Assembly: GCA_016712595.1 (NCBI GenBank)
Contig: JADJQT010000002.1
Location: 868,001 to 932,000 of the forward strand
Source: Rhodospirillales bacterium
GTDB taxonomy: Bacteria; Pseudomonadota; Alphaproteobacteria; Rhodospirillales; Defluviicoccaceae
Direction: 5' to 3'
Length of the DNA: 64,000 bases
Shown here: one piece after another, positions 54,197-61,788 of the stretch
Position numbering within the stretch: the stretch's first letter is position 1
How the letters are laid out: the number at the start of each line of letters is the position of its first letter
Notes under the pieces: model-generated
The model's input: the letters and a program-made list of their open reading frames with translations, nothing else
Databases searched by the model: none
What the model was told of the DNA's origin: nothing
Program-made: the position numbers and the translations under genes

Positions 54197-55012
54197 TTGG
54201 GTAAAGTCATCGTCATGACGTCCGGCAAGGGCGGGGTCGGCAAGACCACGTCGAGTGCCGCATTCGCCGCCGGCCTGGCGTTGAAGGGTCACAAGACGGT
54301 GGTCATCGACTTCGACGTCGGTCTGCGAAATCTCGATCTGATCATGGGCTGCGAACGGCGGGTGGTGTTTGACTTCATCAACGTCATCAACGGCGATGCA
54401 CGCCTGAGCCAGGCGCTGATCCGGGACAAGCGCGTCGAGAATTTGTCGGTGCTGCCGACCAGTCAGACCCGCGATAAGGATTCGCTGACCCGCGACGGCG
54501 TTGAGCGCGTGCTGGACGAGTTGCGCGAGCAATTCGACTACATCGTCTGCGACAGCCCGGCCGGCATCGAGCGCGGCGCGCTGATGGCGCTCTACTTCGC
54601 CGACGAAGCGGTGATCGTCACCAATCCCGAGGTCTCCAGTGTGCGGGATTCTGACCGCATTCTCGGCGTTTTGCAAAGCAAGTCCCGTCGCGCCGAGCAG
54701 GGGCTCGATCCGGTGCGCGAAAACCTCCTGTTGACCCGCTACGATCCCGACCGCGTTGCCAAGGGTGAGATGCTGAAGGTCGAGGACGTCCTGGAAATCC
54801 TCGCGATCCCCCTGCTCGGGATCATTCCGGAAAGCGAATCCGTGCTAAAGGCTTCGAATCTCGGCATGCCGGTGATCATGGACAAGACCTCGAAGGCCGG
54901 GCAAGCGTATACCGACGTCGTCGGCCGCTATCTCGGTGAGACCATCGAGCATCGCTTCGTGCAACCTGAACGGCGAGGCATCTTCCAGCGCCTCCTGTGG
55001 AGGACGGCATGA
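54197..55012 (+). CDS. minD: Septum site-determining protein MinD
   Basis: Membrane-cycling ATPase that recruits MinC and is released by MinE; 271 residues, the normal length. The deviant Walker A motif is KGGVGKTT (with MTSGKGGVGKT), Switch I/II appear as DFDVGLRNLD and CDSPAGIE, and the C-terminal amphipathic helix that binds the membrane is RRGIFQRLLWRTA. The start is a TTG at 54197 with GGAGGAAAA just upstream; no ATG fits the conserved N terminus LGKVIVMTSGKGG. The stop overlaps the minE start (ATGA). Confidence 0.96.
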   Translation: MGKVIVMTSGKGGVGKTTSSAAFAAGLALKGHKTVVIDFDVGLRNLDLIMGCERRVVFDFINVINGDARLSQALIRDKRVENLSVLPTSQTRDKDSLTRDGVERVLDELREQFDYIVCDSPAGIERGALMALYFADEAVIVTNPEVSSVRDSDRILGVLQSKSRRAEQGLDPVRENLLLTRYDPDRVAKGEMLKVEDVLEILAIPLLGIIPESESVLKASNLGMPVIMDKTSKAGQAYTDVVGRYLGETIEHRFVQPERRGIFQRLLWRTA

Positions 55013-55293
55013 GCTTTCTCAGCCTTTTCCGTGCCCGGTCAAAACCTTCGGCCGTCGAGGCCAAGGAGCGGCTGCAGATTTTGCTGGCCCACGAGCGATC
55101 GGACTTGGCGAAGCCGGATTACCTTCCGAAGCTGCACAAAGAGTTGCTTCAGGTCATCGCCAAGTATGTCGCGATCGACGAGGATAAGATTAGCGTCGAT
55201 TTTGAAACGCAAGGCAACGTCTCGACGCTCGAGGTGAATATCGAGCTGCCGAACCGGTCGATGCGTCTGGTCGATAACGCGATCGCCTCATAG
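55009..55293 (+). CDS. minE: Cell division topological specificity factor MinE
   Basis: A 94-residue protein that stimulates MinD ATP hydrolysis and sets up pole-to-pole oscillation. It has the membrane-targeting N terminus (MSFLSLFRARS), the anti-MinCD helix region (AKERLQILLAHERSD) and the dimerising beta-domain (LLQVIAKYVAIDEDKISVDF, trimmed). The ATG at 55009 overlaps the minD stop, and GGAGG stands at 54999-55003. Confidence 0.95.
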   Translation: MSFLSLFRARSKPSAVEAKERLQILLAHERSDLAKPDYLPKLHKELLQVIAKYVAIDEDKISVDFETQGNVSTLEVNIELPNRSMRLVDNAIAS

Positions 55294-55360
55294 CCGTTGC
55301 GGTTTGATGGCGGCCGCGATCCGGGGCGAGTTCCCGTGCGGGTGATCGCGTTGCTGGCGC

Positions 55361-56461
55361 TCAGCCGCCGGTTACGCTCATATGGCGGGGAACGGCGGGC
55401 GCGCTGTGCTGGCGGTCGATCACGAAGTCATGTCCCTTGGGTTTGCGCGAGATCGCCTCGCGGATTGCCGCATTGAGCGTGTCTTCGCCTCCCTTTGCGC
55501 GCAGGGTCGTCCTGAGGTCGGCGGCATCTTCCTGGCCAAGACACATGTAAAGACGGCCGGTACAGGTCAGACGCACGCGGTTGCAAGATTCGCAAAAGTT
55601 ATGGGTCATCGGCGTGATGAAGCCGAGGCGCACGCCGGGCTCCTCGACGGTCACGTAGCGGGCAGGCCCGCCGCTGCGCCAGGCAAGCGGGGTCAGCGTC
55701 CACCGCTCGGCCAGCCGGGCGCGGACGGCGCTTAACGGCAAGAACTGGTCGAGGCGGCTCTCGCCGCCGATGTCGCCCATTGGCATGACCTCGATCAGCG
55801 TCATATCGAAGCCGCGCTCGGCGCACCAGAGGACGAGGTCGGGGATTTCGTCCTCGTTCACGCCTTTGAGGGCCACGACGTTGATCTTGACCCGCAGCCC
55901 TGCCGCCTGAGCCGCGTCGAGTCCGGCAAAAACGTTGGCCAGATTGCCGATGCGGGTGATGGCGCGAAACTTTGCCGGATTGAGCGTGTCGAGCGAAACG
56001 TTGAGGCGGCGCACGCCGAGATCGGCCAAGGCTGGCGCGTGCGTGACGAGGCGGCTGGCGTTTGTGGTCAAGGTCAGCTCATCGAGCGCGCCCGAGGCGA
56101 GATGACGCGAGAGCGCGCGAAACAAGGAGAGGATGTCACGGCGGACCAGAGGCTCACCACCGGTGATGCGCAACTTGCGCACGCCCAGCCGGACGAACGC
56201 CGAGCACACCTGATCAAGTTCTTCAAGGGTCAGTAATTCCGCTTTCGGCAGAAACTGCATCGCCTCGGACATGCAATAGACACAGCGAAAATCACAGCGA
56301 TCGGTGACCGAGACGCGCAGGTAGCGGATGTATCGCCCAAAAGGATCGACCATCGATCCCGGCACGCCCGGAAGAGCGGACGACAGGGCCGCGGAGCTGG
56401 CCGGAGCGGCCTTTGATTGCGGTTCGGCAAGATCGATAAGCGGTGGATCGAACAATGACAT
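55361..56461 (-). CDS. moaA: GTP 3',8-cyclase MoaA
   Basis: Radical SAM enzyme that starts molybdenum cofactor synthesis from GTP. The 366 residues include the N-terminal cluster motif RCDFRCVYCM (CxxxCxxC), the SAM-binding GGEPLVR, the C-terminal cluster block FCESCNRVRLTCTG with a third Cys in YMCLG, and the conserved terminal Gly-Gly (SVTGG). The N terminus is about 40 residues longer than the minimal family start, in an Ala/Ser-rich tail, so a later start is possible. It is convergent with minE and divergent from luxI. Confidence 0.95.
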   Translation of the reverse strand: MSLFDPPLIDLAEPQSKAAPASSAALSSALPGVPGSMVDPFGRYIRYLRVSVTDRCDFRCVYCMSEAMQFLPKAELLTLEELDQVCSAFVRLGVRKLRITGGEPLVRRDILSLFRALSRHLASGALDELTLTTNASRLVTHAPALADLGVRRLNVSLDTLNPAKFRAITRIGNLANVFAGLDAAQAAGLRVKINVVALKGVNEDEIPDLVLWCAERGFDMTLIEVMPMGDIGGESRLDQFLPLSAVRARLAERWTLTPLAWRSGGPARYVTVEEPGVRLGFITPMTHNFCESCNRVRLTCTGRLYMCLGQEDAADLRTTLRAKGGEDTLNAAIREAISRKPKGHDFVIDRQHSAPAVPRHMSVTGG

Positions 56462-56889
56462 ACGTCGGTCGCCTCGTTCCGTCCGGACGCTGCCGGTGAT
56501 GCTTACCTAGGCGGCATCGGCCGTCCGGGCAAGAGCGGCAAACCACAGACGACGGTCTCGTTGTCGCAGGCAGAACGGCGATCGTTCCACGGCTCGCCGA
56601 TCAGAGGGCTGCCAAGGTCCAGCCACCGGAGGCGCGAGCCTTCGGCGGACCAGCCATGACGGCTAATAATGTTCATTATATGTTCTTGATGCTTGATCGC
56701 ATTCTGTAAATAGGTATATACACCTATTTGCGAAGGCCATCACTGTGCCCTCACGACGCGTTTACGACGCGAATGCGTTTTACCCGCTGTTTCCTGCCGT
56801 CTGTCCTTTCGCCGTGCGCTCATTTCATTGCGCCGGGCGCGTCCGTGCGTGAAGGCCGGCACGCCGCAACAATGAACCCGGAGGTCTGG
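56462..56889. other. Divergent promoter region between moaA and luxI
   Basis: No gene. The half nearer luxI is AT-rich and holds two inverted repeats: ATAATG-TT-CATTAT at 56666-56679 and the longer one at 56708-56729. An ATG at 56872 is also in frame with luxI but has no ribosome site. Confidence 0.55.
56708..56729. promoter_or_regulatory. 22-bp palindrome upstream of luxI (candidate lux-type box)
   Basis: AAATAGGT-ATATAC-ACCTATTT is a perfect inverted repeat with 8-base arms. It lies 160 bases before the luxI start codon. Size and symmetry are those of a LuxR-type operator, but the sequence does not match the classical lux box closely. Confidence 0.45.
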
Positions 56890-57519
56890 ATGATCGATGC
56901 GATCTCATTAAAAACTGCTCACCTGCTGGGGGACGCATTGCCCGCGGCGCACCGGCTGCGCTATGACATTTTCGTCGAGCGACAGAAGTACGACGTCCCC
57001 TCGTGGCAAGGCATGGAATGGGACCAGTTCGACACCCCTGCCGCGGAATACCTGTTGTGGCGCGACGATGAGGGGCGGGTTCGTGCCGTTGCCCGGCTAA
57101 TTTCCACGTCGCGGCCTTATATGATCGCAGAACTCTGGCCGGAACTGGTCGAGACGGGAGAAGTGCCCGCGAGCGACGACATTTGGGAAGTCTCCCGCGT
57201 CGGCATTGATCGCAGGCTCGATGCGGCGACGCGGGCGCGGGTGTTGAGTGAAATGTTTTGCGCCCTCGCTGAGTTTGGTCTCGAGAGCGGCGTGCGCGCA
57301 TACGTGTTCGTCACGCCACCCAGGATCATCGACGCGGGCCTCGTCGCCGCGGGGATCGACGTTCGCCGGCTTGGAGCGCCAAAGCGCCTGGGACGGTTGC
57401 CTGTGGTCGCCGCGCAGTCTTTCGTCAGCCATGGCGGATTGATCAAGCTGCGGCGCTACCATCGCATCGCCTATCCGGTCCTGCGCATCGCCGGCAGGCT
57501 TGACGCGCTAGCGGCCTAG
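56890..57519 (+). CDS. luxI: Acyl-homoserine-lactone synthase (LuxI family)
   Basis: Makes N-acyl-homoserine lactones from S-adenosylmethionine and an acyl carrier. The 209 residues carry the family pattern: RLRYDIFVERQKYDVP with the conserved Arg and Phe, WDQFDTPAAEYLL with Asp, VRAVARLIST and DIWEVSRVGID with the conserved Glu-x-Ser-Arg. The C-terminal half is the acyl-chain pocket. I chose the ATG at 56890 because GGAGG lies seven bases upstream and ATG 56872 has none. The cognate regulator is probably the LuxR-type gene at 59976. Confidence 0.9.
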   Translation: MIDAISLKTAHLLGDALPAAHRLRYDIFVERQKYDVPSWQGMEWDQFDTPAAEYLLWRDDEGRVRAVARLISTSRPYMIAELWPELVETGEVPASDDIWEVSRVGIDRRLDAATRARVLSEMFCALAEFGLESGVRAYVFVTPPRIIDAGLVAAGIDVRRLGAPKRLGRLPVVAAQSFVSHGGLIKLRRYHRIAYPVLRIAGRLDALAA

Positions 57520-57540
57520 CCGCACCGAACTCTTTCCCAC

Positions 57541-58941
57541 TCAAAATGACCAGTTGACCTGCAGGGCGAGCATGTCGACGCCGTTGTGGCTCGATCCGGA
57601 AAGATTTCCGCGAGCGGCGTTTCCAGGCTCGTCGGCGGCAAGGCCGATGCGGGCACTTTCGATGAAATAGTGACCATAGCCTACCGAAAAGCCGATGTTG
57701 GGCGCGGCTTGGTAGCTGGCGCCGAGCGCGATCAGCAGGCCGTTGTTCGAGGGCGTTCGCGGCGTCCTGGTCTTATTGCGGGTCGGACTCTGATCGTAGC
57801 CGATGCCGGTTCGCAGGGCCCAATCCTCCGACGGACGATAGGTCGCGCCGGCGGAAAAAGACCACGTATCGCGCCAGTCCTCTTCCGTCACGTCATCCGG
57901 CTTTGCCGGGTCGCTGACGCTGATGCGAAGTTCACGGTATCGGCTCCAGCGAGTCCAGGTTACATCGGCCATCACTGCCCAGCCATGCGGGAGGTCCTGG
58001 TAGAGTCCGATGCCAATGACTTCGGGCAGTGTCAGTTTCGCCCGTGCCGCCGTCGTTCCCGGCTTGACCCCGAGCGCCGCACCGACGCCAGCGTCGTCGA
58101 GACGCACGCGCGTATCCCCCTTCAGTTGTTGGTGAACGGCCGAACGATAGGAGAGCCCGAGACGGGTTCCGGGCAAGGGCTCGAACAGCAGGCCGGCCGT
58201 CCAGCCATAACCCCAGTCGTCACCCGTAAGCTTGGCAAAACCGTCCTGAGCGCCAGGTTGCGCGCCGGGGACGCCATTTGCGGCGCCCAGTGAGCCGAAG
58301 TCGAGTGCGCTTGTAAGCTTGGCATCGACGTATTCGACCTGTAACCCCGCCGCGATCGAAAGGCCGTCGATGGGCCGATAGGCGATGACCGGGTTGAAGT
58401 CGATCGTACGTAATCGCGACTGCACGGCGTGATAGCGCCCGATCCAGTCCTCATCGTACTCCGTCTCGAATCCGAAGGGGGCATTGATCGCAAGCCCGAG
58501 CACGACGTCCGCGAGCTGGGTAAAAGTCTCATCCAGTTTCCAGGCACCATAAAGCGCCGGGACGAGCGTGTTGCCACCGCCGTCGCTGTTTCCGCCACCG
58601 ATCGGTGAACCCAGGGCGTTTGACGCTCGTCCGTCGTCGAAACGGGCGTGCGCGTGCGTGAACGTGCCAAGCATGGCAACGCCGCTGCTGGGGACCCCGG
58701 CAAGAGCCGCTCCATTGAAGAACATGTATGTCAGGTCTTCGGCGTCAGCCGTTGCCCCGGCGTGGGCATTGGCAAGCGACGAGGCGCTCTGGTCGCGAAC
58801 ATAGAACGCCGAAGCGGCACTCGGTGACGGAGAGAATGCGGACGAGGCCGACATGGCCGCCGTCGCTGCGGTGATCCATCGGGCGCTGCTTCGCCGCGCG
58901 TACCGCGCCGCGAAGGCGTTCGGGCCAGTGATCTTCGCCAT
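57541..58941 (-). CDS. fadL: OmpP1/FadL-family outer membrane transporter
   Basis: Outer-membrane beta-barrel for hydrophobic molecules. After a signal peptide (ITAATAAMSASSAFSPSPSAASA region) the mature protein starts FYVRDQSASSLANAHAGATA, followed by EDLTYMFFNGAALAGV, the family's N-terminal hatch signature. Many alternating beta strands follow and the protein ends in the C-terminal signature LALQVNWSF with terminal Phe. The start at 58941 gives 466 residues; a GTG at 59043 would add 34 residues with no clear function. It lies between luxI and luxR, which suggests uptake of long-chain signals as one possible role beside fatty acids. Confidence 0.88.
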   Translation of the reverse strand: MAKITGPNAFAARYARRSSARWITAATAAMSASSAFSPSPSAASAFYVRDQSASSLANAHAGATADAEDLTYMFFNGAALAGVPSSGVAMLGTFTHAHARFDDGRASNALGSPIGGGNSDGGGNTLVPALYGAWKLDETFTQLADVVLGLAINAPFGFETEYDEDWIGRYHAVQSRLRTIDFNPVIAYRPIDGLSIAAGLQVEYVDAKLTSALDFGSLGAANGVPGAQPGAQDGFAKLTGDDWGYGWTAGLLFEPLPGTRLGLSYRSAVHQQLKGDTRVRLDDAGVGAALGVKPGTTAARAKLTLPEVIGIGLYQDLPHGWAVMADVTWTRWSRYRELRISVSDPAKPDDVTEEDWRDTWSFSAGATYRPSEDWALRTGIGYDQSPTRNKTRTPRTPSNNGLLIALGASYQAAPNIGFSVGYGHYFIESARIGLAADEPGNAARGNLSGSSHNGVDMLALQVNWSF

Positions 58942-59198
58942 CGAGTGGCCGACGAAGCGTCCTTTCCGGCGATCGCGCGCCAACGCGGCAGCATGCCCGA
59001 TCGGCAGCCCGGTACTTCCGCGCAGGACGATACGCATCGCCACTTATACGTGTTGTACATGGCTCAAATGGGTTATACCAGGACAAACGACAGGCGGCGG
59101 CGAGGGATCGTCAGATGGCTCCACGCGGATATTGAAAAAATTTGCGTCAAAATCCTTTCGATCAATTCCTTCCGACTTGCGTGGCGGGCATGAACCGG

Positions 59199-59582
59199 TC
59201 AGCGGCCGTTGGCGATCGCGGCGAGACAGTCGGCTCTCCGTCGGCACAGAAGGGCAAAACTTCGACATCGGCGGGCTTGCCAGCGCGCATCGAGCGCGCA
59301 GTGCAGATGCGCGGCCATCGCATCACGATCCTGATTGAGGTCGCGCGCACGACGCGCAGCCATCAGGAATTGTCGAGCAATGCGAAAGTATTGACTTGCG
59401 CGAGCGGTGGCGATGATCGCCGCCTGAATCAGCTCGGTGAGGCGCGTCTCGAATGCGTGCCGATCCACGCTATCGTCGTCGCATTCGCCATATGGAAGAT
59501 CGGCAAGGGAAAACCCGGCGACCAACGGGATAGCGGCGTTAATGAGTTCCGGTTGGCTTCCGGGCGTCTCGCTGCTGGACAT
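59199..59582 (-). CDS. Hypothetical protein between fadL and luxR
   Basis: A 127-residue protein that I do not recognise. A very good ribosome site (GGAGGGTGAG next to the ATG) is the main reason to accept it. It is probably soluble and helical, with an Arg/Ala-rich second half (ARASQYFRIARQFLMAARRA, then ALDARWQARRCR) and an acidic block before it (GECDDDSVDRHAFETR). It is on the minus strand in the same direction as fadL, 257 bases upstream, and divergent from luxR. Confidence 0.5.
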   Translation of the reverse strand: MSSSETPGSQPELINAAIPLVAGFSLADLPYGECDDDSVDRHAFETRLTELIQAAIIATARASQYFRIARQFLMAARRARDLNQDRDAMAAHLHCALDARWQARRCRSFALLCRRRADCLAAIANGR

Positions 59583-59889
59583 CTCACCCTCCAAACCGTC
59601 TGCTCTATACGATCCGTCTCCGCTCGTCTTGCGAGCGGACATTCAGGCCCGCGCACGGTAAAGGGGGAAATCGCAATCGGTAAACCTACCGAATCCAGTG
59701 GATTGACGCCGTCGAATTCGCCTGAATGACGGCGGCATCGAGGATCGTGCGAGTAAAACGCGTATTTTCCACACACGCGCTTGACAATATGGCCAAAATG
59801 ACTTTTTTTACTCATATGGGGTAATATTACGGGCCCAAACTCAGTGTCGCTACCCTGTTTTTAAGAGTCGTTCGCGAGGAGGTGCGGTC
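59583..59889. promoter_or_regulatory. Divergent promoter region upstream of luxR
   Basis: TTGACA at 59781-59786 is a consensus -35 box on the plus strand; the matching -10 is unclear within the T-rich stretch 59803-59830 (TTTACT or TAATAT are candidates at imperfect spacing). The region is AT-rich and has no gene. Confidence 0.4.
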
Positions 59890-59979
59890 ATGCTGGACGC
59901 CTGGACGTCACTCCTGCACCAAGCCCGGCCTATCGACATCATGACTTGGCGGTGTGCCGTCGACGGGCTGCTCCGATGA
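59890..59979 (+). CDS. Short leader ORF overlapping luxR
   Basis: A 29-codon ORF (starts MLDAWTSLLHQARP) with a strong ribosome site, GAGGAGGTG, seven bases before its ATG. Its TGA at 59977-59979 overlaps the luxR ATG at 59976 in the form ATGA. LuxR has no ribosome site of its own, so translation of this peptide may drive luxR by coupling. The peptide itself resembles nothing known to me. Confidence 0.45.
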   Translation: MLDAWTSLLHQARPIDIMTWRCAVDGLLR

Positions 59980-60794
59980 TCCCCGACAATACGAACAAGC
60001 CCGGCAGTGCGAATACGAAAGAGGTCATCGTTGCGTCTGCTCCGTCCTACGAAACGGAAGCATTGCGCGTGACCGACTTCATCGATCGCTGCGACCAAGC
60101 GACGGCGCCGCAGGGGGTTTTCGATGCGTTCCGCCATGCTGCGGGCCACTTCGGCTACCATCGGATCGCTCTCGTCGCGGTAACGGCCGCCGCTCAACAA
60201 GCGCTGGGCCTCGCAGAGTTGTCACCGGTCATCACGGCCAACGTGCCGGAAGAGTGGATCCGTCACTATCGCGCCAATAGCTACGAAGTGTACGACCCGG
60301 TGCTCTTACAGACACCCCACGAAGAAGGGCCGCTTGTCTGGGATGATCTCTTGCGTGGCGTGCAGCTATCTCCCAAGCAGCGGCGCGTTCTCATCGAGAG
60401 CCGTGATGCCGGCTTGTTCAATGGCGTGAGCATTCCTCTTCACGGCCCGAGGGGCGAAACCTACGTGACCAGCCTTGCGACCGAGCACGCCGCGGCGATG
60501 CACCGGGCAAATCTGGCAAAATTGCAGCTCGTGGCTATTCAATTCATGATTTCCTATTCCCGAACCGTCCGTCGGGATACGGAACGGCCGGCTTCGGTGC
60601 ATATCACCGATCGCGAACGCGAGTGCCTGACATGGACGGCGCGCGGTAAGAGCGCCTGGAGCATCGGCAAGATCCTCGGCCTGTCCGAGCACACGGTTAA
60701 TTTTCATCTCAAGCGCAGCATGGTCAAACTCGACGCCACCAATCGCATGCAGGCGGTCGTCGCTGCCGTGCGGTTAGGCCTCATCTTGCCCTGA
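59976..60794 (+). CDS. luxR: LuxR-family quorum-sensing regulator
   Basis: A 272-residue regulator with an N-terminal autoinducer-binding domain and a C-terminal LuxR helix-turn-helix. The ligand domain contains WIRHYRANSYEVYDPVLL (W-x-Y-x-n-Y-x-x-x-D-P pattern of AHL receptors) and PLVWDDLL, GLFNGVSIPLHGPRGE. The DNA-binding part starts at about residue 208: ITDRERECLTWTARGKSAWSI (trimmed: ITDRERECLTWTARGKS), GLSEHTVNFHLKRSMVKLD. It should respond to the lactone made by LuxI at 56890. Start chosen for its overlap with the leader ORF. Confidence 0.9.
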   Translation: MIPDNTNKPGSANTKEVIVASAPSYETEALRVTDFIDRCDQATAPQGVFDAFRHAAGHFGYHRIALVAVTAAAQQALGLAELSPVITANVPEEWIRHYRANSYEVYDPVLLQTPHEEGPLVWDDLLRGVQLSPKQRRVLIESRDAGLFNGVSIPLHGPRGETYVTSLATEHAAAMHRANLAKLQLVAIQFMISYSRTVRRDTERPASVHITDRERECLTWTARGKSAWSIGKILGLSEHTVNFHLKRSMVKLDATNRMQAVVAAVRLGLILP

Positions 60795-60805
60795 ACAGAC
60801 CCGCG

Positions 60806-61135
60806 ATGCCGTGGAAACCTATTGATCCCAGCCGAGCTGATCGTGAACGCATGCGCCGCCAGGCGATGGAGGCCGCGCGACCAAAGCATCACAACCGCGC
60901 CTACAAGAGTGCAACCTGGCAAAAGTTGCGACAGGAGAAGCTCTCGGTCGATCCCCTTTGTGAATTCTGCGGCGAGGCGCCTGCGACAGAGGTTGATCAC
61001 ATCAACCGCAATCCTTGGGATAATCGCTGCGAAAATCTGCGCAGCGCCTGCAAACCCTGCCACTCGGCGAGGACGATGCGCGATCAGAATGACGCCCGGC
61101 GCCGGGCGCAAACGGCCAAGGCGAATCGCTCCTGA
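60806..61135 (+). CDS. HNH endonuclease family protein
   Basis: A 109-residue basic protein with a single HNH nuclease domain: two zinc-binding Cys pairs (LCEFCGE and CKPCH) and the catalytic core TEVDHINRNPWDNRCENL with the DH and N residues. Small solitary proteins of this type are often phage- or mobile-element-derived, but no phage gene is adjacent. It starts 11 bases after luxR and may be read from the same transcript. Confidence 0.85.
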   Translation: MPWKPIDPSRADRERMRRQAMEAARPKHHNRAYKSATWQKLRQEKLSVDPLCEFCGEAPATEVDHINRNPWDNRCENLRSACKPCHSARTMRDQNDARRRAQTAKANRS

Positions 61136-61278
61136 GCTATTCATCCGGCGCCAAGCTGGCTTGCGCGCAAGAAGCGTTGAAATTGCCGTCGTGTCCTCGC
61201 ACATCGACACTGCGACGCTTTTCGTCGCGCTCACGGCCCTCCGGCCGGCAGCGGTTCATAAGGGACCCAACGAAAACC

Positions 61279-61788
61279 ATGAAGGATGATCAGACAAAGG
61301 CGGGGAAAAATCGTACCGATGTCGGAAGTTATGCATTTTGGACGCGGGATACGGTTCGCTTCTCCGATATCGACCGCTACCGGCACATCAACAATGTCGC
61401 CACCGCGACCTATTGCGAGACCGGCCGGGTTGAATATGCGGAGGCCCTGTGGCCCGGATCGACGGCTGGCGAGCACGCCGGCTGGGTTATCTTGCAGTTG
61501 ACGGTGCGCTACCTCGCCCAGGCGCACTATCCCGGTGATGTTGCGATCGGTACGCGCATTGAACACGTGGGCCGCACGTCCTGCACCTTCGTGCAAGGTC
61601 TGTTCAAGGACGGCCTCTGCTTTGCCACCAGCGAGAGCGTGCTCGTCTGGCTCGATCTTGCCGACGGCGGTAAAGCGGTTCCTTTTCCCAAGGTTTTGAA
61701 CGAGCGTCTGCACGCGGAAGCGGTTCAGCCGAGCCTGACCTCGGAGACCCTGACGCCGATCGGCGGACCGTTGATGCCAGCCGGCTAG
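61279..61788 (+). CDS. Acyl-CoA thioesterase, 4HBT hotdog family
   Basis: Cytosolic thioesterase of 169 residues. RFSDIDRYRHINNVATATYCE contains the catalytic-type D-x4-HxNN motif of the 4-hydroxybenzoyl-CoA thioesterase family (trimmed: DIDRYRHINNVA), followed by the hotdog helix and strands (LQLTVRYLAQAHYPGDV). The ATG at 61279 is the first good start in frame. Its stop overlaps the end of the convergent MFS gene by four bases. Confidence 0.86.
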   Translation: MKDDQTKAGKNRTDVGSYAFWTRDTVRFSDIDRYRHINNVATATYCETGRVEYAEALWPGSTAGEHAGWVILQLTVRYLAQAHYPGDVAIGTRIEHVGRTSCTFVQGLFKDGLCFATSESVLVWLDLADGGKAVPFPKVLNERLHAEAVQPSLTSETLTPIGGPLMPAG

